Origin: Saprospiraceae bacterium
GTDB taxonomy: Bacteria; Bacteroidota; Bacteroidia; Chitinophagales; Saprospiraceae
Direction of reading: 5' to 3'
Assembly: GCA_013214355.1 (NCBI GenBank)
Contig: JABSSL010000035.1
Location: 1 to 49,188, forward strand
Length of the DNA stretch: 49,188 nucleotides
The notes under the pieces are model-generated. The model did not search any database. It saw only the letters and a list, made by a program, of their open reading frames with translations, and was not told where the DNA came from. Made by a program: the position numbers and the translations under genes. This document shows positions 1 through 7,602 of the stretch, one piece after another (within the stretch, counting starts at the first letter, position 1; every line of letters starts with the position of its first letter).

Positions 1-111
1 TTTTTAGGGAGGATGTTCATAATTTAAAAGCAACGCTCTTCAAGCACTTGATTTTCTGTGCTACTAGAGCTGCCTAAAATGCTAAAGTCGAGCTAAGAAT
101 TAGAACAGAAA

Positions 112-935
112 TCACACCTCAATTCTAAACACTTCTGCCGCATTATCGGATAGGAACTTCCTGCTTACTTCAGGGCTTAAGCCCAAGGTATCCAAATGCT
201 CCAAACACTTGGCTGGGGTGATCATTGGATAATTCGTACCAAATAATACCTTATCCTGACCATGCCGCTTCATGTATTCCACTAGTCTTGCGGATAGCGC
301 CTAGCCGTATAAGCCGAAGTATCGATATAGACATTTTTATGCTTGGTGGCTACTGCTATCATTTCCATAGTCCAAGGATAGCCAATATGACCACAAACCA
401 TCTTTAGGTCAGGAAAATCTATTGCCACTTGATCGATATACGGGATCGGCCTTCCTACTTCGGAGGGCATCAAGGGCCCCGTGTGTCCCACCTGAAAACA
501 GATGGGTATCTCCATCTCTACACAAGCCGCAAACAGTGGATAATAATAAGCGTGTGTAGGCGGAAGGTTCCAGAGCCATTGGACAATGCGAACCCCCTTA
601 AATCCCAGATTCTTGACACAATGCCGCAGCATCGCCAAAGCCTCCATGGGTTTGTTTAAAGGTACAGAGGCAATTCCAACGAAACGATCCGGATACTGCT
701 CAATGCAAGCCGCCACTTCCTCATTTGAAATCAGATCCCCCCAGGGACCGTACCAGCTACAGATCAGGCTTTTGGAAACCTGTGCTTGATCCATTGCTTT
801 GACGGTCCACTCCAAAGGAATTTCCTCCGTAAGTGCCCCAGACTTATTCCAACGTTTTAGGGAATCAAACATGGGGTGCCCAATAAAGCGCTTCGTAGGA
901 TGCTGCATCCAAGCATCGATAATAGACATAGGCAT
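112..935 (-). pseudogene. Amidohydrolase family protein (COG2159/PF04909), single-base frameshift near 285
   Basis: A TIM-barrel metal-dependent hydrolase of the amidohydrolase-2 type. The ATG at 933-935 begins a protein with the IDAWMQHP opening of one COG2159 subfamily, then FQVGHTG, VCGHIGYPWTME and YIDTSAY, which are family strand-end motifs. The frame stops at 282-284 just after ARRYPQD, but another frame continues at once with LVEYMKRHGQDKVLFGTNYP and runs to a TGA at 112-114, the normal C-terminus for this family. One missing base near 285 explains both; the full span is 824 nt, one short of 275 codons. It may be a true lesion or a sequencing error. It is last in a putative operon, 32 nt after the Gfo/Idh gene. 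The substrate is unknown. Family call is firm; functional state is open. Confidence 0.8.
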
Positions 936-967
936 TGGGTTAAGGCTTAAACATATAGGAATTCAGC

Positions 968-2053
968 TTAAATGACTACCCTACGGCCTAATTTAGCAGA
1001 TAGTTGAATGGCATTCACCACCTTGATATCAGCAAGACCTTCCTCTCCCGGAACGATTGGAGCTGTCCCGTTCATTATCGCTAAACAATCATCGTCCATC
1101 TGTGTACTTTGCTCATTCTCAATCGTGAAGTTCAAAGGACCTTTACTGCTCTCTCCTTTGACCCCCTTGTAGGCTTGGAAGGGTTCAAGTTTATACCAAC
1201 CTCTTTCGGCCGTAACGTTGAGGTAGTTGACCCGCATAGCAAAACTCGTGGCACAATTGGCTAAGGCACCACTCGGGAATTCCAGCTGGAAAAGGGTAGT
1301 TTCATCAGCTTCCGTGAACTCCGGTCTTTCGTTTACCTCCTGTGCTAGCACCGCTATGGGTTCTTCTCCGGTAACATAACGAGCAGCATTTAAGCAATAA
1401 ACCCCCATATCATACATGGCTCCCCCGCCCATATTCTGCTTCATTTTCCAGTAATCCTTGTCAAAGTTACCTCTAAACCCTGCAGCTCCTGAAATTAGCT
1501 TAATCTTACCAAAGGTTTTCTCCCTCCCGTATTTGATGATTTCTTGGGTATTGGGTTCGTGTTGCATGCGGTAGCCGATAGTCAACATTACTTTATTATC
1601 CTTACATGCCTTGATCATGGCTTCGCATTCTCCTGTAGTCATGGCCATAGGTTTCTCACAAAAGACATGCTTTCCCGCTTTAGCTGCCCGGATCGTGTAT
1701 TCCGCGTGTAAAGCAGGCGGTAATACCACATATACCACATCAATGTCCGGATTATCCGCAATAGAATCGAAGTTCTCGTAGTTGTAGATATTCTTGTCTG
1801 GAATATTGTATTTCTTCTTCCACTTTTCTGCTTTCGAGGGCGTCCCTGTGACAATACCTGCCAGGTGGCAGTGCTTGGTAAGTTGAAGAGCTGGAGCCAA
1901 AAGGTCAGTGCTGTAGTAGCCCAAGCCCATCAACGCAATACCTAAGTTGTCCTTCTTCTTCGGGATGATAATGTTGGGAAAAGCAGAGGTGCTTATACTT
2001 GTTGCGGCTGCCCCCATGGCCACTTGTTGGATGAATTTTCGTCTTGTTGTCAT
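968..2053 (-). CDS. Gfo/Idh/MocA family oxidoreductase with Tat signal
   Basis: An NAD(P)-dependent sugar or polyol oxidoreductase of 361 residues. The N-terminus MTTRRKFIQQ followed by a small-residue hydrophobic stretch to about residue 28 is a twin-arginine signal, so it probably acts in the periplasm with pre-bound cofactor, as glucose-fructose oxidoreductases do. The Rossmann fold starts near residue 38 (GLGYYS at 43-48), the EKP motif is at 133-135 and the GGGAMYDMGVY segment around Asp215 supplies the usual second catalytic region. It lies 47 nt after the MFS gene and 32 nt before the amidohydrolase on the same strand, which suggests uptake and breakdown of one compound. The substrate cannot be read from the sequence. 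Confidence 0.88.
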   Translation of the reverse strand: MTTRRKFIQQVAMGAAATSISTSAFPNIIIPKKKDNLGIALMGLGYYSTDLLAPALQLTKHCHLAGIVTGTPSKAEKWKKKYNIPDKNIYNYENFDSIADNPDIDVVYVVLPPALHAEYTIRAAKAGKHVFCEKPMAMTTGECEAMIKACKDNKVMLTIGYRMQHEPNTQEIIKYGREKTFGKIKLISGAAGFRGNFDKDYWKMKQNMGGGAMYDMGVYCLNAARYVTGEEPIAVLAQEVNERPEFTEADETTLFQLEFPSGALANCATSFAMRVNYLNVTAERGWYKLEPFQAYKGVKGESSKGPLNFTIENEQSTQMDDDCLAIMNGTAPIVPGEEGLADIKVVNAIQLSAKLGRRVVI

Positions 2054-2100
2054 GATTTATCGTTTAAAACAGTGTTGAGATGATGCAAAGAAAAATTATT

Positions 2101-3258
2101 CTACTTTATCCACCGTGCCTGTAAAGCCCAAAGCAATGCGCCAACTGCTACAATACCCAAAGCAAAGGGTAAGCCTTGCCATTTCGCCGTAAACCCGATA
2201 AAGGCTGGCCCGCCCAAGAAAGCCCCCATAGCAAAGGTATTCATGGTGGCTAGACCCGCTCCCGGGGGTAAGCCAGGCACTTTTGCCGAAGCAGCGTATA
2301 AGATCGGGGCACCAAGTGATACTCCAATACCAGCCAAACCAAAACCCACCAATACCAACCAGACAGCTGGTTGTAAGATCAAGATAAGCAAACCTAATGC
2401 GGCGACCAAACCACCATATTGAAGGACACGCTTACTGGAAAAACGAGCAATCAATTGATCGCCCAATAAACGGCCACTTGCCATAAAAAAGGCATAAATA
2501 GCAAAACCAAAGCCAACCTGGCTCTCTGGTCGATGCAGCACTTCCCGCATATAAACGGCTGACCAATCCGCCATGGTTCCTTCCATCAGATACACACAGA
2601 TACTAATGGTGATCAATAACCATAAGGCTTTATTGGGGATCACAAAACCACTGGCCTTTTGCCCCGGACGAGGCGCCGGATCTGGCGGTAAATCTGCCAT
2701 GGGAATGCCTAGACCAAGTGCAAGTAGGCCAATTAAGACAGCAAGTAATAACATGACGGAAAAGGGAGTCATTCCTGTTCCCAATAGACCACTCACCGTC
2801 ATTGCTCCGAACATAGCACCGATACTCCAAAGCCCGTGACAACTGGCAATAATGTGTATTCCTTTTGCCTCTTCAATATTTGCCGCACAAGTATTCATGG
2901 CAATGTTGGTAGTAGAAAAAAACATCCCCGACAAGAATAGCATGGCCGCTACCCCCCATATACTAGACATGATCGTGGGCAAGACAAAAAATACCGCCGT
3001 CATAGCTAAGCACATCCTTGATAAACGAGAAGAACCCAACCAAGCAATTAGTGGGACCGATAAAGGATTCATCAGGATCACGCCTCCAGGTAAGGCAAGC
3101 AACAGTAAACCCAGCTGCGCCTCATCCATCCCAAATCGCTCCTTAATTCCAGGGATCAAGGCCGTCCAACTCCCAAAAATAAATCCTAGAAAAACAAAGA
3201 TTAGGCCAGTGGACCAAACCATGCGATATCGCAAAAAAGGTAGGAGATGTCGAAGCAT
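2101..3258 (-). CDS. MFS transporter, YbjJ-like
   Basis: A 385-residue polytopic membrane protein with about twelve hydrophobic segments. The N-terminal pattern (FGSWTALIPGIKERFGMDEA, then LGLLLLALPGG) resembles the YbjJ branch of the major facilitator superfamily, whose members are presumed sugar or drug/H+ transporters. The usual acidic and basic loop between helices 2 and 3 is weak here (AWLGSSRLSRM). It is the first gene of the putative minus-strand operon MFS, Gfo/Idh, amidohydrolase, and about 120 nt separate its start from the heptamer repeat upstream. The family is clear; the transported compound is not. Confidence 0.85.
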   Translation of the reverse strand: MLRHLLPFLRYRMVWSTGLIFVFLGFIFGSWTALIPGIKERFGMDEAQLGLLLLALPGGVILMNPLSVPLIAWLGSSRLSRMCLAMTAVFFVLPTIMSSIWGVAAMLFLSGMFFSTTNIAMNTCAANIEEAKGIHIIASCHGLWSIGAMFGAMTVSGLLGTGMTPFSVMLLLAVLIGLLALGLGIPMADLPPDPAPRPGQKASGFVIPNKALWLLITISICVYLMEGTMADWSAVYMREVLHRPESQVGFGFAIYAFFMASGRLLGDQLIARFSSKRVLQYGGLVAALGLLILILQPAVWLVLVGFGLAGIGVSLGAPILYAASAKVPGLPPGAGLATMNTFAMGAFLGGPAFIGFTAKWQGLPFALGIVAVGALLWALQARWIK

Positions 3259-3376
3259 ATGGTTGATTCTAGGCAGGAAATTATCAATTCTCCCGTGCTC
3301 CTACAATCCTTTGCTGAAAAACACCAGTATTCACTAAGGACATACCATCTGTAGATTTTCCTCTATCCAATAATCA

Positions 3377-3439
3377 CAACACTCAACACTCAACATTAAA
3401 CACTCAACATTAAACATTAAACATTAAACATTAAACATT
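3377..3439. repeat. Nine-copy heptanucleotide tandem repeat
   Basis: Nine consecutive 7-mers fit (C/A)AACA(C/T)T: two CAACACT, one CAACATT, one AAACACT, one CAACATT, then four AAACATT, ending at 3439. The copies lie between the MFS start (3258) and the sugar-transferase stop (3445), outside any gene. The order of variants suggests local expansion of AAACATT. No flanking inverted repeats or transposase are seen. Confidence 0.93.
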
Positions 3440-3444
3440 ACAAC

Positions 3445-4863
3445 CTATTTCCCTTTCCCCTGAATCAACACAAACAGGGTGTAGAACATAATCTTGAAGT
3501 CCAATGCCAGTGACATATTTTCAATGTAGAGTATATCAAATTTCAATCGCTGAACCATTTGATGCACATTAGAAGCGTAGCCATACTTAACCTGACCCCA
3601 AGAAGTAATGCCAGGTCTTACCTTAAGCAAGTGTTTATAGTGCGGATTCATCTTGACGATCTGATCGATGTAAAATTGACGCTCAGGACGTGGCCCTACA
3701 ATGGACATATCCCCCTTGAGGACATTCCAAAACTGAGGCAATTCATCTAAACGCCACTTACGCATTACTGCCCCCCAGGGGGTACAACGATCATCCCCGT
3801 CGTGACTAAGCATGGGGCCATTTTCTTCCGCATCTGTATACATAGAGCGGAACTTATAGATCAAAAAAGGAGTGCCGTTCAAACCGATTCGCTCTTGCTT
3901 AAAGAAAATCGGCCCTTTAGAGGATATGCGAACCCGAAGAGCTATGTAAAGATAGATCGGGAGGAAAAGAATCAGCATGATCAAAGAAGCAATTAGGTCA
4001 ATGAGGCGCTTCACTAATCGTTGCCACTTAGGCATCAGATCTTGGGCAATCTCTATCAAGACCGCCCCGTAAACATGGTTCATCTTGACCGTTCCTAAAA
4101 TGATATCATACATATCGGGAATGATCTTTACCAAAACTTGATCTCCAAAATCAAACAGCGTATTGAGGATGTCCTTCAGCAAATTGTGCTCGGAGGTTTC
4201 AATGGCGATAATGACCTCTTCGATTTCATATTCTTGAATGACCTTCCCTATATCATGAAGGGTACCCAGCAAGGGCAATTGAGCGGCAAGCTCATTGGTG
4301 CTTTTACCATTGGTATCAATGAAGCCAATGAATTCGTAGCCCAATTTCTTGACTCGATTATTAATTTCCTCGTAAAGCTCGACAGCGTTCTGATTTCCTC
4401 CGATAACTAAAGTGCGATAAGCAATCTCCCCCGACTTCAAGCGCCAACTGGCCCGCGTGAGAATGATCATTCTAACCGTAGAGGTGAGCAAAAAATGAAA
4501 TAGAAATAGCGTTATGAAAGAGGCGTAGTAGGTCTTATAGTTGGTTACTACATCGTCAAGAATGAGGGTAAAGAAAAGCAGAATGACGCCAAAAAAACTA
4601 AGGAATAGCGTTCTCGCCAAGGTGGCGATTCGCGAAAGTCGATAGATGTCTTTGTACTGGTCGAAAATACCGTAAAACAATAACCATCCAACGGGTATGA
4701 TGGCTACACCATACCAAAAGTTAGGATCCTGCACTGCGGTCCACTCGATTTCTCCCCCTTCTAGTCGTTTGCGGTAAAGGAAAAAACCTGCCCAAGCTAA
4801 CATAGCAGATAGGAAATCTGCTATTTTATAAAAAAGTGTATGCCACCTTCTTTTTTGGGTCAT
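3445..4863 (-). CDS. Polyprenyl-phosphate glycosyl-1-phosphate transferase (exopolysaccharide initiation)
   Basis: A 472-residue membrane enzyme that transfers a hexose-1-phosphate from a nucleotide sugar to undecaprenyl phosphate, the first step of exopolysaccharide or O-unit synthesis (WcaJ/WbaP type). The N-terminal half has about four or five membrane segments (residues 10-30, 50-70, 85-105, 113-135) and a cytosolic nucleotide-binding-like domain (150-265, with TLVIGGNQNAVEL). A further hydrophobic hairpin (287-310) precedes the PF02397 catalytic domain: GPIFFKQERIG (317-327), KFRSMYTDAEENG (337-349) and DELPQFWNVLKGDMSIVGPRP (373-393). No glycosyltransferases or polymerases flank it, so it is an orphan initiator, perhaps serving a locus elsewhere or the GT4 at 26 kb. 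Confidence 0.93.
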   Translation of the reverse strand: MTQKRRWHTLFYKIADFLSAMLAWAGFFLYRKRLEGGEIEWTAVQDPNFWYGVAIIPVGWLLFYGIFDQYKDIYRLSRIATLARTLFLSFFGVILLFFTLILDDVVTNYKTYYASFITLFLFHFLLTSTVRMIILTRASWRLKSGEIAYRTLVIGGNQNAVELYEEINNRVKKLGYEFIGFIDTNGKSTNELAAQLPLLGTLHDIGKVIQEYEIEEVIIAIETSEHNLLKDILNTLFDFGDQVLVKIIPDMYDIILGTVKMNHVYGAVLIEIAQDLMPKWQRLVKRLIDLIASLIMLILFLPIYLYIALRVRISSKGPIFFKQERIGLNGTPFLIYKFRSMYTDAEENGPMLSHDGDDRCTPWGAVMRKWRLDELPQFWNVLKGDMSIVGPRPERQFYIDQIVKMNPHYKHLLKVRPGITSWGQVKYGYASNVHQMVQRLKFDILYIENMSLALDFKIMFYTLFVLIQGKGK

Positions 4864-4953
4864 AAATTCAATCCTTTGAAAAGTAGATAGTTACCATTCT
4901 GGTTTAATATTCTCCGTTCAATACGCTCGTCAGTTGATACCGAAATTAGGTAC

Positions 4954-5820
4954 CTAAAAGTGTAATAACTTGATATTGTCTAAATAAACCTTGGCCTCTT
5001 CCAAGCTGCTTCCATTTGGAAGGTTTGCCTGCAAAAGAATCCGATGTCCGCTAAAATTCCCCTGTAGGATTAGCAAACTTAGATCGAAATAGATTTTATT
5101 CCAATCATTGCTTTCCCGAAAGCCTGGCTGTAGTATTGGCTCTCCGGGGCCTGTGCTAGTAAACCCCAGAACGCCCCAGACCACGGGCACCTCAGAGCGA
5201 TAGTCCATCTCCAAATACACGCGTGGACTATTGTCTGTCAAGCCTGCGTATATCTGCTCACTACCAAGCTGGATGAAGTCATCGGACTGTGTCAGCGTGA
5301 TGAGCCCTGATTGATTGCCCTCAAAGATAATATCATTAGTGGAAGTAAGGCCATTCTGCCCTTCAAATTGCTCGGTGAACACCCTACTCCCCGTTTCAAA
5401 ATTCTCAATGAAAGCAAATCGAGCGTTCGATCTGTAGGTAGTGGTGGGCCGCAGCGTATCCGTTTCATTCGGACCTAGCTCTACTTCCCGCACAAATGCC
5501 TCGTAAAAAGGGTAAATATTAGGTGTAGCTCGAATCCCATTGTCATGGATACCTGCTTCCAGTCGAACATTGGCTCTACCTTCGGCAAGGACGGGCACAT
5601 TGGCTGGCAATGGATATACGCCTAAAAAATCACCATCCACCGTTACCCAAACCTCTGTGATATCCGCAGAGGCACTCCCATGTGCCGCTGGATTGACCTC
5701 AAAGGTGAAGGGTTCTATATACAGAAAGGCAGGAATATCTTCGGCAGGGTTGATCAGTTCGCAGGAGCTACCGAAAATAGCTAGCACTATAAGGCTTAAT
5801 AAGCTACTTTTTTGGGACAT
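4954..5820 (-). CDS. Putative lipoprotein of unknown function
   Basis: A 288-residue predicted lipoprotein: the hydrophobic N-terminus ends in FGSSC with the lipidated Cys at residue 20, and acidic and proline residues follow. The middle (about 30-120) looks beta-rich, with WVTVDGDFLGVYPLP resembling a PEGA- or Ig-like module; the remainder ends in a jelly-roll-like segment (VYLEMDYRSEVPVVWG to KVYLDNIKLLHF), of the kind seen in carbohydrate-binding domains. It probably sits in the outer membrane facing the periplasm or surface. I recognise a Bacteroidota-style surface lipoprotein but no characterised family. Confidence 0.7.
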   Translation of the reverse strand: MSQKSSLLSLIVLAIFGSSCELINPAEDIPAFLYIEPFTFEVNPAAHGSASADITEVWVTVDGDFLGVYPLPANVPVLAEGRANVRLEAGIHDNGIRATPNIYPFYEAFVREVELGPNETDTLRPTTTYRSNARFAFIENFETGSRVFTEQFEGQNGLTSTNDIIFEGNQSGLITLTQSDDFIQLGSEQIYAGLTDNSPRVYLEMDYRSEVPVVWGVLGFTSTGPGEPILQPGFRESNDWNKIYFDLSLLILQGNFSGHRILLQANLPNGSSLEEAKVYLDNIKLLHF

Positions 5821-5893
5821 GTATCTAAAGATTTTCCTTCTCTGACAATTTTGGGCTCTACTTTTACCTTCAAAAGTAGGCTACAGGGACTTT

Positions 5894-6883
5894 CTATAGA
5901 TCAGCCGTCCTCCGATCTATTTCAGCCATGATATCATACGCCAGCTTCAAGGCTTGGTAGCCATCCTCACCACTCACCAAGGGGCGTTGGTCTTGAGTGA
6001 TACTTTCGGCGAAAGTCTGCAGTTCCATTTGGATAGCGTTCGTGTTCGCAATGGAAGGCATATCGATATGGATATGTTTAGTACCTCGATTGGTATCAAT
6101 GGTCATCCCCGCAGCGTTTGGAGGAAGATCTGGATCTTCCGTACCGTACAAACGGACCACCTGCGCTTCCTTATCCAGAAAATCCAGGCTGATGTAGGCA
6201 TCCTGCTGGAAAAGTCGAATCTTACGCATCTGCTTCAGGGAGATTCTACTGGCGGTGAGGTTGGCCACACAACCATTAGCGAATTCAATTCTTGCGTTGG
6301 CAATATCTGGCGTATCACTTACAACAGCGACACCACTGGCATTCACCACTTTCACCGGAGAATCTACCATGCTAAGCAAAATGTCCAGATCGTGGATCAT
6401 CAGATCTAGCACCACGGAAACGTCTGTTCCCCTTGGGTTGAAAGTGGCTAAACGATGCGCCTCGATAAACATCGGAGCTAGTTCCATCTCACCTAGTGCT
6501 AATAGAGCCGGATTAAAACGTTCAACATGGCCTACCTGTATCTTAACACCATGCGCTCTACTGAGCTCTAGCAACGCCTTTGCTTCAGCGGGAGTATTCG
6601 TCAAAGGTTTTTCAACAAAAACGTGCTTTCCTTTCAGGATAGCCTTTTTCGCCAATTCAAAATGGGTAGTAGTAGGCGTAACAATGTCCACTACGTCAAC
6701 GGCCTCAATCAACGCCTCCATACTATCAAAGGCAGGAGTCCCAAAATCAGCGGACACCTTAGCTCTAGTGCTAGCATCCGCATCATAAAAACCTTGCAGG
6801 GCATAATGAGTATCTGCCTGCTTGATACATTTCAAGTGTATTTTTCCCAGATGACCTGTACCCAAAACTCCGATCTTTAGCAT
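5894..6883 (-). CDS. Gfo/Idh/MocA family oxidoreductase (cytosolic)
   Basis: A 329-residue NAD(P)-dependent dehydrogenase. The GTGHLG dinucleotide-binding loop is at residues 8-13, the EKP motif at 91-93, and MIHDLDILLSM is the region that holds the catalytic Asp/His in relatives. There is no signal peptide, unlike the Gfo/Idh protein at 1-2 kb, with which it shares only the fold. The N-terminus (KIGVLGTGHLGKIHLKC) and HDLDI motif resemble UDP-N-acetylglucosamine 3-dehydrogenase-like and MviM-type proteins, so a role in nucleotide-sugar metabolism is possible. It lies 73 nt upstream of the lipoprotein gene on the same strand. Confidence 0.88.
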   Translation of the reverse strand: MLKIGVLGTGHLGKIHLKCIKQADTHYALQGFYDADASTRAKVSADFGTPAFDSMEALIEAVDVVDIVTPTTTHFELAKKAILKGKHVFVEKPLTNTPAEAKALLELSRAHGVKIQVGHVERFNPALLALGEMELAPMFIEAHRLATFNPRGTDVSVVLDLMIHDLDILLSMVDSPVKVVNASGVAVVSDTPDIANARIEFANGCVANLTASRISLKQMRKIRLFQQDAYISLDFLDKEAQVVRLYGTEDPDLPPNAAGMTIDTNRGTKHIHIDMPSIANTNAIQMELQTFAESITQDQRPLVSGEDGYQALKLAYDIMAEIDRRTADL

Positions 6884-7037
6884 ATGTTCTAGTTTAGGCG
6901 CGCAAAATAAGGGAATTCTAATGTCTGAAAGATTAGAACGTCTCTTAAATTTGAGGGTTGGTCGGTAAAGGTCAGATTTTTAGTTTCTTGGCTGACAAAG
7001 TAGGTGAGTAACAAGGAGTGTATGTAGTGATACACCC

Positions 7038-7337
7038 CTAGCGATAATACATCAAAATGGCACCAAAGAGGGTGATCAGCGCGATCAATACCGTCGCCAT
7101 ACGGATCGAGTACTTCATATGGCTGGCAAAGGTCTCAATCTGTGATTGCATATGAGGATACTTAGGAATTACTTCCTCTGCCATTTTTTTGGGATTGAAA
7201 ACATGCGCAGCCCCAAACTCTACGCGGTTCTGAACCAATTGGCGATACACTTTCAGGACCTTCACCCGAAAGTAAATGTTCAAGAATAGCATGGCAACAA
7301 AAAGACCAATCACAATGGTGATCAAAAGTACATACAT
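7038..7337 (-). CDS. Small two-helix membrane protein
   Basis: A 99-residue protein with a membrane segment at about residues 3-25 and another at about 76-96, joined by a basic, probably cytosolic loop (RVKVLKVYRQLVQNRVEFG). I recognise no named family. The start is supported by AAGGA 9-13 nt upstream on the minus strand (AAAGGAAATGTCATG) and by a TATTTTTG box about 54 nt upstream. It stands alone after the terminator of the histidine kinase gene. Confidence 0.72.
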   Translation of the reverse strand: MYVLLITIVIGLFVAMLFLNIYFRVKVLKVYRQLVQNRVEFGAAHVFNPKKMAEEVIPKYPHMQSQIETFASHMKYSIRMATVLIALITLFGAILMYYR

Positions 7338-7390
7338 GACATTTCCTTTTCTTAGCTAATGATCTGGCTCTAGTACCCGCCAAAACGGCA

Positions 7391-7398
7391 CAAAAATA
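7391..7398 (-). promoter_or_regulatory. Bacteroidota -7 promoter box
   Basis: On the minus strand the sequence reads TATTTTTG, a match to the Bacteroidota -7 consensus TAnnTTTG, about 54 nt upstream of the small membrane-protein start. No clear -33 TTG is seen at the expected spacing, so the call rests on the -7 box alone. Confidence 0.4.
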
Positions 7399-7446
7399 GA
7401 AAGCTTCTAGGATATATTCCTCCTTCAGCATCTATTGCAAAAAACA

Positions 7447-7479
7447 AAATGCTGTCAGCAATGTTTGCTGACAGCATTT
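7447..7479 (-). terminator. Rho-independent terminator after the TPR histidine kinase
   Basis: Perfect 14-bp stem, AAATGCTGTCAGCA paired with TGCTGACAGCATTT, around a 5-nt loop (7461-7465). On the minus strand the stem is followed by TTTTGTTTTTTG. It lies 124 nt beyond the kinase stop and separates that gene from the small membrane protein. Confidence 0.9.
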
Positions 7480-7602
7480 CTAAAGCTTAACATTTTGATC
7501 TTTATGATCTGATCGCTCCCCAACTTACATAAGATAGTGGGCAAAGCGGTGAGATTATTTCATTATATCGCAGCAGCTGAACTACTGTCATTAGGGGGAA
7601 AT

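Noticed and set aside
3377-3439. CRISPR-like array
   Set aside because: The repeats are 7 nt without spacers; it is a simple tandem repeat.
7338-7431. Alternative frame upstream of the small membrane protein
   Set aside because: It is out of frame with the two-helix protein and covers its promoter box and ribosome-binding region.
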